Source: Faecalibacterium longum CLA-AA-H243 (GTDB taxonomy: Bacteria; Bacillota; Clostridia; Oscillospirales; Ruminococcaceae). Taken from it: a stretch of DNA of 39,466 nucleotides. The stretch covers positions 1 through 39,466 of the forward strand of contig NZ_JAJEQG010000023.1 of assembly GCF_020687245.1 (NCBI RefSeq), given 5' to 3'. Positions within the stretch are counted from its first letter, which is position 1, and the number at the start of each line of letters is the position of its first letter. The notes beneath the pieces are model-generated. The model was not told the origin of the DNA, did not search any database, and was given only the letters and a program-made list of their open reading frames with translations. A program made the position numbers and the translations under genes. This document shows, in pieces, positions 23,849 through 32,200 of the stretch.

Positions 23849-25143
23849 TCCCCGTCCTTCGGCTGGAAGATGGGGGTGTTGTAATACTCTGCCACGGCCT
23901 TTGCCATGTACTCGGCGTCGGCGCAGCTTGCCGTCTCCATGGCGGAGTGCATGGCCAGCTGGCCCAGACCGATGTCCACCATAGGCATCAGGATCTGATG
24001 GCCCAGCAGATTGCCCAGCGTGGAGCCGCCCGGCACATCGGCGCGGTTCGCGAACACCTGCACCGGCACACCGGCCTTCTTGCAGATGGCGGTGAAGGCT
24101 GCACCGGTGAATCCGCTGGTGGTGTAGGTCTGGCGGGCATTATACTTCAGCAGGACGCCGCCGCCCATCACGACAGGGTTGGCGGGGTCGCTCTTTTCGG
24201 GGTGGTTGGGATGGGTGGCGTGGCCGTTGTCGGCACTCAGCACCAGAGAGTTGGTGCGGGCGCGGATGCTCTGCTCCCTGCTGACGCCCATGCTCTCCTC
24301 GATGCGGGTCAGCACGTCGGCCATGAGGGTACCCTGCGCGCCCTGACGGCTGGAAGAGCCGACCTCTTCGTTGTCGAACATGACCCAGATGTCTCCGCGG
24401 CCTTCCTCTTCGCCGCGGCCCTGCAGGAAGCCCCACAGAGTGGTGTAGGCGCACTCGAGGTCGTCGATGCGGCCGGACATGAAATACTCGCCGTTCAGGC
24501 CCATGCGGACAGCCTTCTCACGGGTGGCGAGGACCAGGTCAGCGTCGAGGATGTCCTCGGCCTTCACGCCGGCCTCCGCGGCCAGAACCTCTTTCAGGTT
24601 TCCGCCCTTGCCGCCGAAGATGGGCTGCAGATCGACCTGCGGGTTATACTTCATGCCGTTGTTCAGGTCGCGGTTGAAGTGGATGCAGAGGTTGGGGATG
24701 CAGGCCAGCGCACGGTCGGGGCAGACCAGACGACTCTCGATGCCGCTCTCGGTGCGCACCAGCAGACGGCCTGCCACGGTCAGCGGACGGTCGAGCCAGG
24801 AGGGCATGATCATGCCGCCGTAGCCCTCGACCTCGGCCTTGGCGAAGACCTTGTCCTCCGTGTCGAACTGCTTGATGCGCCAGGTGGGTGAGTCGCTGTG
24901 GCTGGCGGCTGCGTGCCAGCCGGTCAACTCACCCTTGGGCATACGCCATGCCAGCACGGCAGAGCCGTTGCGGGTGGTGTAATACTTGCCGCCGGGGGCC
25001 AGCTCCCACGCGGCGCTCTCAGGGCAGTTCACATAGCCCTCGGCTTCCAGAATGGCGGCCGCAGCAGCCGTGGAGTGGAAAGCACTGACGCCGGCGTCCA
25101 GAAAACGGAAAAGCTCCTCTATCGAAAAAGCTGCATTCTTCAT
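23830..25143 (-). CDS. apeB: M18-family aspartyl aminopeptidase
   Basis: A 437-residue zinc aminopeptidase removing acidic N-terminal residues in the cytosol. Metal ligands are visible in SHSDSPTWRIK (His and Asp), VMFDNEEVGSSSRQGA (the Glu pair), SADNGHATHPNH and the C-terminal LAMHSAMETASCADAEYM. The length is normal. RBS AAGGAG before the ATG at 25143. It is the first gene of a pair with gluQ. Confidence 0.93.
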   Translation of the reverse strand: MKNAAFSIEELFRFLDAGVSAFHSTAAAAAILEAEGYVNCPESAAWELAPGGKYYTTRNGSAVLAWRMPKGELTGWHAAASHSDSPTWRIKQFDTEDKVFAKAEVEGYGGMIMPSWLDRPLTVAGRLLVRTESGIESRLVCPDRALACIPNLCIHFNRDLNNGMKYNPQVDLQPIFGGKGGNLKEVLAAEAGVKAEDILDADLVLATREKAVRMGLNGEYFMSGRIDDLECAYTTLWGFLQGRGEEEGRGDIWVMFDNEEVGSSSRQGAQGTLMADVLTRIEESMGVSREQSIRARTNSLVLSADNGHATHPNHPEKSDPANPVVMGGGVLLKYNARQTYTTSGFTGAAFTAICKKAGVPVQVFANRADVPGGSTLGNLLGHQILMPMVDIGLGQLAMHSAMETASCADAEYMAKAVAEYYNTPIFQPKDGEWKLSL

Positions 25144-25185
25144 GGTTATTTTCTCCTTGGTATTTTAACGATTCATGTACCCTTT

Positions 25186-25214
25186 ATTATAGCCCGCTGC
25201 GCCGGAAAGGTCAA
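25186..25214 (-). promoter_or_regulatory. Promoter of the aminopeptidase-gluQ operon
   Basis: On the minus strand TTGACC (25214-25209), a 17-base spacer and TATAAT (25191-25186). Confidence 0.82.
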
Positions 25215-25262
25215 TCCGGCCCCACTGCACGGCCCCTTAAAATTTGTTCGTGACAAGGCCGA

Positions 25263-25291
25263 TTGACAACCGCGCGGCAGAACAGTATACT
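25263..25291 (+). promoter_or_regulatory. Promoter of the lipoprotein gene
   Basis: TTGACA (25263-25268), a 17-base spacer and TATACT (25286-25291). Confidence 0.85.
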
Positions 25292-25354
25292 AGTCTCAGA
25301 GAGATATTTTCCCCGGCCTGCAGGCCGGGCGCAGATAGAAGGAGGACATCCCCT

Positions 25355-25957
25355 ATGACTCAAAAGCACATCCTTTCGCTCCTTGTGAGTGCTGCTCTGC
25401 TGTGCGGCCTGCTGGCAGGCTGCTCCAATACAAACGGCGACGCCTCCCACGCAAGCTCTTCGGCTTCTGAGCCGTCCAGCGTCAGCAGCGAGAGCATCCC
25501 CAGCAGCACCGCGCAGGCCGACACCTCCGGGCTGTTCAATAAAGATTTCGACGAAAACTCACTGTTCAGCGTAGACGGCACTGCAGCCGCCTTTGAGCCC
25601 AGCCTCGGCTGGGGTCCCGGCGTGTCCGGCTGCTCCCTCAAGAGCGTGCAGGCCGCAGCCACCCTGCTGGTCTGGGCCGACGAGGCAAACCTCTCGGCCC
25701 GCACGGAAACGGCCATTGAGGACGCCTACACCCAGTGGTACGACAACCTCTCCGACTCGGAGCAGGAGGGCTTTGCCGAGGCATGGCCCATGATAAAGGA
25801 CGATGCCGCTGCCCTGCTGGAAGACAAGGACGCCATGGCAGGCCGTCTGGAGGACGTGGGCCTCGACGCCAAGAAGCTGTCCTTCTCTGAGAAGGACTGG
25901 AACGCCCTCGAGGATGTCGTTGACCCCCTCGTGCCGGAGGCAAAGGGCGAGTATTAA
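25355..25957 (+). CDS. Predicted lipoprotein, unknown function
   Basis: A 200-residue secreted protein starting at the ATG at 25355 after GAAGGAGG. The signal peptide MTQKHILSLLVSAALLCG ends in a lipobox LLAGC, so the Cys is lipidated on the outer face. A Ser/Ala-rich linker follows (about 25-60). The mature domain is acidic and helical (ETAIEDAYTQWYDNLSDSEQEGF, then repeated KD-rich helices). No family recognised. It is monocistronic. Confidence 0.8.
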   Translation: MTQKHILSLLVSAALLCGLLAGCSNTNGDASHASSSASEPSSVSSESIPSSTAQADTSGLFNKDFDENSLFSVDGTAAAFEPSLGWGPGVSGCSLKSVQAAATLLVWADEANLSARTETAIEDAYTQWYDNLSDSEQEGFAEAWPMIKDDAAALLEDKDAMAGRLEDVGLDAKKLSFSEKDWNALEDVVDPLVPEAKGEY

Positions 25958-25967
25958 ATCACAGAGA

Positions 25968-26020
25968 AAAGGCCGGACACCTTTCCGCTTTGGTGCGGGA
26001 GGCGTCCGGCCTTTGTTTTA
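25968..26020. terminator. Terminator between lipoprotein and DUF362 genes
   Basis: AAAGGCCGGAC (25968-25978) pairs with GTCCGGCCTTT (26004-26014), then GTTTT on the plus side and TTTTCTCT on the minus side. Confidence 0.82.
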
Positions 26021-26026
26021 TCGGGA

Positions 26027-27151
26027 TCAGACTTTCTTGAGGGTGTAGGCGCGGGTACCCATGCCGACCTTCTCGGCCTGCTCGAGGGTGGCCTTCCACT
26101 CGATGTTGGGGTTAGAGTCCTTGAAGTTGTCGTGGTGGCAGTTCCAGCCCGGGGTAGCAAGGTTCTGGCCCAGCTGGCTGTTGGGCAGCGGAGCGGCGTT
26201 CAGGCAGGCGTCGGCACAAGCCTGGTCGAGGGCCACCGGGTCGAAGGAGGCGAACATACCGATGTCCGGCAGGATGGGCGCGTCGTTTTCGCCGTGGCAG
26301 TCGCAGTTGGGGCTGATGTCCTGCACAAGGCTGATGTGGAAGGTCGGGCGGTCATGGCAGACGGCAGCGGCATACTCGGCCATCTTGCGGTCCAGCATCT
26401 CGTTGGCACTGTCGCACAGAGCATAGATGGCGTCGAAGTTGCAGGCACCGATGCAGCGGCCGCAGCCCTTGCACTTGTCCTGGTCGATGACGGCCTTGTT
26501 CTTCTCGTTGTAGCTGATGGCGTCGGAGCCGCACTCCTTGGCGCAGCGGTGACAGCCGCGGCAGAGGTCTTCCTGCACCGCCGGGTGGCCGGAGGCGTGC
26601 TGCTCCATCTTGCCGGCGCGGGAGCCGCAGCCCATGCCGATGTTCTTGATGGCACCGCCGAAGCCGGTGGACTCGTGGCCCTTGAAGTGGCTCAGGCTGA
26701 TGAAGATGTCGGCGTCCATGATGGCGCGGCCGATTTTAGCGGTCTTGCAGTATTCGCCGTTCGGCACAGGCACTTCGACTTCATCGGTGCCGCGCAGGCC
26801 GTCGGCGATGATGACCTGACAGCCGGTGGTCATGGGCCAGAAGCCGTTCAGCTGGGCGCAGGTCAGATGCTCGAGGGCGTTCTTGCGGCTGCCAGGGTAC
26901 AGGGTGTTGCAGTCGGTCAGGAAGGGCATACCGCCCTGCTCCTTGCACAGGTCGGCCACGACTTTGGCGTAGTTGGGGCGCAGATAGGCCAGGTTGCCCA
27001 GCTCGCCGAAATGCATCTTGATGGCGACGAACTTGCCCTCCATGTCGATATTCTTGATGCCTGCCGCGATGCACAGGCGGCGCAGCTTATCGGTGAGGCT
27101 GGTACCCACGGGACAGCGGAAATCGGTATAGTAGACGGTCGATGCTTCCAT
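26027..27151 (-). CDS. DUF362-domain 4Fe-4S protein
   Basis: A 374-residue cytosolic protein. The N-terminal DUF362 domain (about 30-190) has KMHFGELGNLAYLRP, LSHFKGHESTGFGGAIKNIGMGCGSRAGK. Two ferredoxin-type 4Fe-4S motifs follow, CRGCHRCAKECGSDAI and CKGCGRCIGACNFDAI. The C-terminal part has DISPNCDCHG and LDQACADACLNA. Such proteins are common in anaerobes and thought to shuttle electrons; the reaction is unknown. Start ATG 27151 after AGGAGG. Single gene. Confidence 0.88.
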   Translation of the reverse strand: MEASTVYYTDFRCPVGTSLTDKLRRLCIAAGIKNIDMEGKFVAIKMHFGELGNLAYLRPNYAKVVADLCKEQGGMPFLTDCNTLYPGSRKNALEHLTCAQLNGFWPMTTGCQVIIADGLRGTDEVEVPVPNGEYCKTAKIGRAIMDADIFISLSHFKGHESTGFGGAIKNIGMGCGSRAGKMEQHASGHPAVQEDLCRGCHRCAKECGSDAISYNEKNKAVIDQDKCKGCGRCIGACNFDAIYALCDSANEMLDRKMAEYAAAVCHDRPTFHISLVQDISPNCDCHGENDAPILPDIGMFASFDPVALDQACADACLNAAPLPNSQLGQNLATPGWNCHHDNFKDSNPNIEWKATLEQAEKVGMGTRAYTLKKV

Positions 27152-27226
27152 CGGCTTTTCCTCCTGTTTTCTTTGACAATTTCAGGTGCGCAGCTCCTGT
27201 TTGCCGCGCTCATACTCTCTGAAAGC

Positions 27227-27255
27227 ATTATAGCACGACGCAGGGGCAGGCGCAA
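27227..27255 (-). promoter_or_regulatory. Promoter of the DUF362 gene
   Basis: On the minus strand TTGCGC (27255-27250), a 17-base spacer and TATAAT (27232-27227). The -35 overlaps the T tract of the uppP terminator. Confidence 0.65.
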
Positions 27256-27284
27256 GAAAAGCCCCTCGCCGGGGCGAGAGGCTC
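27254..27284 (-). terminator. Terminator of uppP
   Basis: On the minus strand GAGCCTCTCGC-cccg-GCGAGGGGC with one mismatch, followed by TTTTCTT. Confidence 0.75.
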
Positions 27285-27303
27285 AGAAGATCTGCGTTCG
27301 ATT

Positions 27304-28134
27304 TTACACCATTGCGGACACCACTGCCACGGCCAGCACCACAAGGCCGAGGGCGATGCGATAGATGCCGAAGAAGGTGAAGTTGTGGCGCTTGACGTAA
27401 TCCATCAGGAAGCGGATAGCCGCCAGGCTGACCACGAAGGCCACCACGCAGCCCACCGCCAGCACAGCCACCTCGGTGCCGGTGATGGCGACACCGGAGA
27501 CGGCGAATTTGAGCACCTTGAGCAGGGATGCACCCGCCATAACCGGGATGGCGAGGTAGAAGGTGAACTCCGCCACGCAGGCACGGGAGAGGCCCAGCAG
27601 CAGGCCGCCCACGATGGTCGCGCCGGAACGGGAGGTGCCGGGGATGATGGCCAGCATCTGCCAGACGCCGATGATGAGGGCGTCACGGTAAGTGATCTGT
27701 TCCAGATGGGTGACGTGGGGCGCAGTGCGGCGGCTCTCCACCACGAGGAACAGCACACCGTAGAGGATGAGCATTGCGGCCACGGTGATGTAATTGTAGA
27801 AGTGAGCCTCCATCCAGTCGTCCAACGGGCTGATGACCAGCACCGGCAGGGTGGCGGCGACCACCTTGAACCAGAGCTGCCAGACGCTGGGCTTGGAGAT
27901 GACGCGGCCATGCCGCAGGCCAAAGGGCCACAGCTTGCCCCAGAACAGCACCACCACCGCAAGGATGGCACCCAGCTGGATGACCACGCGGAACATGGAC
28001 ATGAACTCCTCGCTGGCGTTGAACTTTACCACCTGTTCCAGCAAGATCATATGGCCTGTGGACGAGATGGGCAGCCACTCGGTGATGCCCTCCACGATGC
28101 CCATCAAGATCGCTTTGATGATCTCAAGAAACAT
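27304..28134 (-). CDS. uppP: Undecaprenyl-diphosphatase
   Basis: A 276-residue membrane protein with about eight TM segments. It recycles undecaprenyl-PP, the lipid carrier of peptidoglycan synthesis, at the outer leaflet. The two catalytic regions are GIVEGITEWLPISSTGHMIL (about 12-31) and IIPGTSRSGATIVGGLLLGL. The start is the ATG at 28134 (MFLEIIKAILMG) after AGGAGGAG. It is divergent from the TrkA operon. A minus-strand TATACT (28206-28201) is its likely -10. Confidence 0.93.
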   Translation of the reverse strand: MFLEIIKAILMGIVEGITEWLPISSTGHMILLEQVVKFNASEEFMSMFRVVIQLGAILAVVVLFWGKLWPFGLRHGRVISKPSVWQLWFKVVAATLPVLVISPLDDWMEAHFYNYITVAAMLILYGVLFLVVESRRTAPHVTHLEQITYRDALIIGVWQMLAIIPGTSRSGATIVGGLLLGLSRACVAEFTFYLAIPVMAGASLLKVLKFAVSGVAITGTEVAVLAVGCVVAFVVSLAAIRFLMDYVKRHNFTFFGIYRIALGLVVLAVAVVSAMV

Positions 28135-28200
28135 ATAAGCACTCCTCCTGCCGTACGCCGGGCGCACGGGCTTTTGTGATTCTTATCGTCATACTGTTTC

Positions 28201-28206
28201 AGTATA
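28201..28206 (-). promoter_or_regulatory. Candidate -10 of uppP
   Basis: TATACT on the minus strand, about 70 bases before the start; the -35 position is GTGCGC, which is weak. Confidence 0.45.
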
Positions 28207-28295
28207 CCATATTCCGACTCTCTGCGCACCAGGAATTCAAAAATTTTATCTCTGGAGTCCCCTACAGCTTTTCTATTTATCTGCGGGGGAAAATA

Positions 28296-28304
28296 TGCTA
28301 TACT
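28296..28304 (+). promoter_or_regulatory. Extended -10 promoter of the TrkA operon
   Basis: TGC-TATACT (28296-28304). No convincing -35, as is usual for extended -10 promoters. Confidence 0.65.
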
Positions 28305-28326
28305 GGGATGTAGATTTATCGGAGAC

Positions 28327-28352
28327 GAAGTCCATATATGAAGTCCATATAT
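28327..28352 (+). repeat. Perfect 13-base tandem duplication in the TrkA leader
   Basis: GAAGTCCATATAT occurs twice head to tail (28327-28339 and 28340-28352), just before the ribosome site of the first TrkA gene. Confidence 0.9.
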
Positions 28353-28373
28353 ATTTTACAGCGAGGTAATTTC

Positions 28374-28787
28374 ATGAACATTCTTGTAATCGGCTGCGAC
28401 CAGGTGGGCGCATCGCTGGTGCGGGACCTGGAGCGCATCGGCCACGACATCTCTATCATCGAAAAGGACTCCGAACAGCTCAAGCGTCTGGACGCCTTCG
28501 ACGACTACACCTTCAGCGGCAACGCCCTTGTGGGCGACCCCACCGACCCCGATGTACTGCGTCAGGGAGGCATCGAGAACTGCGACGCCGTGGCCGCCGT
28601 CAGCGAGGACGACTCCCTCAACCTGATGGCCGCGCAGATCGCCAAGAGCCTCTTTCAGCGCGAAAAGGTCATCTGCCGCGTCTCCGACCCCCACCTGCAG
28701 GTACTCTACCACAAGGCTTACGAACTGGACACCATCTGCCCCACCGTCCTCACCGAGCAGGCCGTGTTCCGTTCTCTTGCCAAATAA
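28374..28787 (+). CDS. TrkA-N type K+ transport regulatory protein
   Basis: A 137-residue RCK N-terminal domain. The Rossmann start is MNILVIGCDQVGASLVRDLERIGHDISIIEKD, ending with a typical NAD(H)-binding acidic residue after strand 2. There is no TrkA-C domain. The start is the ATG at 28374 after GAGGT. It is followed after 30 bases by a full TrkA-like protein, so the pair probably forms the cytosolic gating ring of a Trk/Ktr potassium channel whose membrane subunit is not in the window. Confidence 0.85.
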   Translation: MNILVIGCDQVGASLVRDLERIGHDISIIEKDSEQLKRLDAFDDYTFSGNALVGDPTDPDVLRQGGIENCDAVAAVSEDDSLNLMAAQIAKSLFQREKVICRVSDPHLQVLYHKAYELDTICPTVLTEQAVFRSLAK

Positions 28788-28817
28788 CCGATACCATTTG
28801 TATAATGAGGTAGCATT

Positions 28818-29483
28818 ATGAAAGTTTGTATTGCCGGCGGCGGGCGTGTGGGCCGGTATCTGGCCCAGAGCCTGCTGGCCAACCGCCACGAAATCGTCAT
28901 CATCGAGCCAGTGGAGAGCCAGTGCCGGATGCTGGCCGATACGCTGGACATTCCGGTCATCTGCGGCGACTCCATCAGCATGGACACTCTGCGCACCGCC
29001 GACGTCGCCAGCTGCGATGCCTTTGTGGCTGTGACCGGCTCTGACGAAGACAACCTTGTGGCCTGTCAGATCGCCAAGCGGGAGTTCGGCGTAGACCGCA
29101 CCGTGGCCCGGGCCTCCAACCCCAAAAACCGCGAACTGCTCCACACTCTCGGCGTGGACACCGTGGTCTGCGGCACCGACAACCTGAGCCACATTCTCGA
29201 GCGGGAGATCGAGACGGATACCATCCGCCAGCTCCTCTCTCTGGGCGGCGGCACGGCCAGCCTGAATGAAATTTTGCTGCCCGAGAATTTCCTCTACGCG
29301 GGCAAGGCCATCATGGACATCCCCATCCCGGGCGACACCATCCTGATCAGCATCACCCGCGACACCGAGTTCATCATCCCCCACGGCAGCACGATCCTGC
29401 TGCCCTGGGACCACATCCTCTGCCTGACCCGTGACGACAGCCTGCACGAGCTGACCGAGGCCTGGGGCCTCAGCGATAAGTGA
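28818..29483 (+). CDS. trkA: TrkA-like K+ uptake regulator (TrkA-N plus TrkA-C)
   Basis: A 221-residue protein with an N-terminal nucleotide-binding domain (MKVCIAGGGRVGRYLAQSLLANRHEIVIIEP) and a C-terminal TrkA-C ligand domain (about 140-215, GGTASLNEILLPENFLYAGKAI, IPGDTILISITRDTEFIIPHG). It gates a potassium channel in response to nucleotides. It overlaps the next gene as GTGA. Confidence 0.9.
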   Translation: MKVCIAGGGRVGRYLAQSLLANRHEIVIIEPVESQCRMLADTLDIPVICGDSISMDTLRTADVASCDAFVAVTGSDEDNLVACQIAKREFGVDRTVARASNPKNRELLHTLGVDTVVCGTDNLSHILEREIETDTIRQLLSLGGGTASLNEILLPENFLYAGKAIMDIPIPGDTILISITRDTEFIIPHGSTILLPWDHILCLTRDDSLHELTEAWGLSDK

Positions 29484-29911
29484 CGGAGCAGGAACTGCGG
29501 CGCACCGCCGTCATCATCCCGCCCACTGGCCGGGCCGTCCTCTGCGTCTGGGCGGCGGTGCCGGGGCTGTTCGCTGCGCCTTTCGTGTTCTGGCAGAGCA
29601 TTGTCGCCGGAGCGGGTTTCTGCCTGCTCTGGGGCTTTCTGGTCTACTGCCTCTGGGCGCGGGCCTGCAGCTTCGCTGCTGTGCTGGGGGAGCGGACCGT
29701 AACGGTCTACTCCGGCGTTGCGCTGCCAGTGCGTCAGGTGCTTCCCCGCCGGGCTGTTACCAGCGTCCGGCTGCTCCGGACGCCCCTGCTGCGGCTGGGC
29801 GGCGTCTCGCTGCTCATCGTGGCGGCCCCGGGTGCGAAGCTCTTTCTGCCCGCCATCCCGGCCCAGCAGGCCGGGCTTCTGGCCCACATTCTGGCGGAGG
29901 ATGCACCATGA
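29480..29911 (+). CDS. Bacterial PH-domain (DUF304-like) membrane protein
   Basis: A 143-residue protein starting at GTG (29480) overlapping the trkA stop. Two close TM segments (LCVWAAVPGLFAAPFVFWQ and AGAGFCLLWGFLVYCLWA) are followed by a PH-like domain: GERTVTVYSGVALPVRQVLPRRAVTSVRLLRTPLLRLGGVSLLIVAAPGAKLFLPAI. It resembles the YdbS half of the YdbS/YdbT pair. The next gene overlaps as ATGA. Confidence 0.75.
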   Translation: MTEQELRRTAVIIPPTGRAVLCVWAAVPGLFAAPFVFWQSIVAGAGFCLLWGFLVYCLWARACSFAAVLGERTVTVYSGVALPVRQVLPRRAVTSVRLLRTPLLRLGGVSLLIVAAPGAKLFLPAIPAQQAGLLAHILAEDAP

Positions 29912-31287
29912 CCCGACAACGGCATTACCACCCCCTCGCCGCCCTCCACTTTCTGCGCAAGGCGGTCGTCGTCTGCCTGCTGCCGCTGGCGAATGCCCTG
30001 CTGGAGTTCAGCCTGAACGCTCTGCTCACAGCTCTGCGGCAGGACGCCGCGCTTCTGCTCTTCCTCTGCGGGGCCAGCTCCATCCTGCTGGAAGCCAGCA
30101 GCTGGGCGCTGGATGAGGCCGGTGTGCTCCGGCTGCGGTGGGCGTTCATCTCCAAGCGGGAGCGCATCATCCGGGGCGAAGCTCTGGCCGCACTGACCAT
30201 TGAGCGGCCGCTTTTCTTTCGGCTGCTCGGGGCCAGCCGGGTGGTGCTCTACCCGGTGGGCCAGCCTGCCAAGCGAGCCGTCACCCTTTATTTGCACAAA
30301 GAAGACGCGCAGGAGCTTGCTGACCGCCTGATGCCTGTCCGGGACCCGGTCTGCCACCGCGCTGCCGGGGGCGAGCGGGCCGCGCTGGTGGTTTTGGGTG
30401 CTAACGGTCTGTCCACGCTGGCGCTGACCTATTTGGCCATCCGGCAGAGCCGACCATTTCCCCTCACCGCCGAGGCGGTAGCCCTCTCCCGGCTGAACGT
30501 CCTCGTCCGGTTCGCGGCCCACTGGCTGCCCGCCGGTGCGGCGTGGATACTGGTGCTGACCGGGTCGCTCTTCGGCATCAGTCTGGCCCGCAGTTTTGTC
30601 CAGACCGTCCATTATGCGGTCTGGCACACTGCCGACCAGCTGGGCAGCCGGGGCGGCTGGCTGTCCCGGTTCGAGTTTCGGGTGCGGAGCAGTGAAATAA
30701 GCTACGCGGACGTCCGCGTCTCCCCCATCGCCCGGCTCATGAAGCGCTGGCCGGTATTCGTGGTGGCAGGCAGCTGCCGCCCGGAACTGCCGCTTTTCGT
30801 CTACCGCTCCGGGCAGGAAGAGCTGTTCCGGGAGCTGCTGCCCGAGTTCCGGATGCCGCCCGACACCCGGCACGACCTCACCCACCGCAGCGCCGTTTTC
30901 TTTGCGCCTGCCGGCATCCCGTTCGGGCTGTGCCTGCTGCTGGTGCTGGTCTCCCGCAGCGTTCTGCCTGCCCTCACGGGGACATTGCTCATCCCGACAG
31001 CGGTATTTGCCGTCTTTCTGGCGGGCGGGCTGATGGGCTGGCTGAAAGAGGGCATCTGGCTCCGGGAGGGTCGGTTCACCCTGCGGCGGCAGAAGGGTGT
31101 TTATCTCCACTGCATCTGTGTGTTCCACCCGGATGTCTGCCTGCACACCTTCCAATCGCCTTGGGCGGCACGTTATCAGCGCATGACGCTGACGCTGGCT
31201 CTGCCCGGGCAGGTGCGGCTCAAGGTGCGCAGCATCCCCGTGCGGGACGCTGCGCCCTGTCTCAACGCTTTGGAGCAGAAAACATAA
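29908..31287 (+). CDS. PH-domain membrane protein (YdbT-like)
   Basis: A 459-residue multi-TM protein. It begins with a TM pair (FLRKAVVVCLLPLANALLEF), then a PH-like segment (ALDEAGVLRLRWAFISKRERIIRGEALAALTIERPLFFRLLGASRVVLYPVG), a second TM pair (about 180-215) and a second PH-like unit (FRVRSSEISYADVRVSPIARL), and a third TM pair (about 340-385) with a last PH-like unit. Known relatives come in such pairs with unclear envelope roles. It is coupled to the upstream gene by ATGA. Confidence 0.75.
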   Translation: MTRQRHYHPLAALHFLRKAVVVCLLPLANALLEFSLNALLTALRQDAALLLFLCGASSILLEASSWALDEAGVLRLRWAFISKRERIIRGEALAALTIERPLFFRLLGASRVVLYPVGQPAKRAVTLYLHKEDAQELADRLMPVRDPVCHRAAGGERAALVVLGANGLSTLALTYLAIRQSRPFPLTAEAVALSRLNVLVRFAAHWLPAGAAWILVLTGSLFGISLARSFVQTVHYAVWHTADQLGSRGGWLSRFEFRVRSSEISYADVRVSPIARLMKRWPVFVVAGSCRPELPLFVYRSGQEELFRELLPEFRMPPDTRHDLTHRSAVFFAPAGIPFGLCLLLVLVSRSVLPALTGTLLIPTAVFAVFLAGGLMGWLKEGIWLREGRFTLRRQKGVYLHCICVFHPDVCLHTFQSPWAARYQRMTLTLALPGQVRLKVRSIPVRDAAPCLNALEQKT

Positions 31288-31309
31288 AACAAAAGGAAGT
31301 CTGATTCTC

Positions 31310-31966
31310 ATGATAAAAACCATTCTCTTCGATTTGGACGGCACCTTACTGAACACCATCGACGACCTGGCCGACGCGGCCAACTGGGTCTGCACCCAGC
31401 ACGGCTGGCCGACCTTTCCAGTTGAGACCTACAAGCACTTCGTGGGCAACGGCATCCCGAAGCTGGTGGAGCGCTTTTCCCCGGAAAACGCCCGGACGCC
31501 CGAACAGCTTGCCGCCACGCTGGCCGAGTTCTCGGCCCGGTATGACGCCCACAAGGAAGACAAAACGGCCCCCTATCCCGGCATCCCGGAACTGCTGGCC
31601 GCGCTGAAGGCCGAGGGCGTCCAGACCGCCGTTTTTTCCAACAAAGCGGACGCTTTTTGTGGAAAGATCATCGAGCACTACTTCGGCCCGGACAGCTTTT
31701 CGCTGGTGCGGGGCAGCCGCCCCGGTGTTCCCACCAAACCCGACCCGGCTGGCGTCTACTCTCTGATGGCTGACCTCGGCGCAGACCCGCAGAGCACCCT
31801 TTTCGTGGGCGACAGCGACGTAGACATCCTTACGGGACACAATGCCGGTCTGCCCGCTCTGGGCGTTCTCTGGGGCTTCCGGGGCGGAGCAGAGCTGACC
31901 GCCGCCGGTGCCGATGCTCTGGCCGCAAAGCCGGAAGATATTCTGACGTATCTCCACCAGCACTGA
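31310..31966 (+). CDS. gph: HAD-family hydrolase, phosphoglycolate phosphatase-like
   Basis: A 218-residue HAD phosphatase: motif I FDLDGTLLNT (7-16), a helical cap (about 18-85), motif II TAVFSNK, and motif IV LFVGDSDVDILTGHNAG. Gph-type enzymes hydrolyse phosphoglycolate or similar. It is the last gene of the TrkA/PH-domain run, 22 bases after it, and followed by a terminator. Confidence 0.87.
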   Translation: MIKTILFDLDGTLLNTIDDLADAANWVCTQHGWPTFPVETYKHFVGNGIPKLVERFSPENARTPEQLAATLAEFSARYDAHKEDKTAPYPGIPELLAALKAEGVQTAVFSNKADAFCGKIIEHYFGPDSFSLVRGSRPGVPTKPDPAGVYSLMADLGADPQSTLFVGDSDVDILTGHNAGLPALGVLWGFRGGAELTAAGADALAAKPEDILTYLHQH

Positions 31967-31977
31967 AAAACAAAAGC

Positions 31978-32027
31978 ACGGCCCTGCCGGGACTCTGAAA
32001 TGCATCCTGGCAGGGCCGTATTTTTTT
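31978..32027 (+). terminator. Terminator after the HAD gene
   Basis: ACGGCCCTGCC (31978-31988) pairs with GGCAGGGCCGT (32009-32019), then a run of seven T (32021-32027). Confidence 0.9.
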
Positions 32028-32110
32028 GCAAAAGGAAATGATGAAAAAATACCGCGAGTGAGCGTCTGCGCCATTCCTCAAGCAAAGAAAAAACGATTCA
32101 AAAGCGCTAT

Positions 32111-32139
32111 TTTACAATTTTCCGATTTTCTGATATACT
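32111..32139 (+). promoter_or_regulatory. Promoter of the SDR gene
   Basis: TTTACA (32111-32116), a 17-base spacer and TATACT (32134-32139) with an extended TGA at 32131-32133. Confidence 0.85.
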
Positions 32140-32200
32140 CGAGCTATAGAACAACCCCCGGCAGAACACCGAGGGACATCGAAACAGGAGGTTGCAACTT

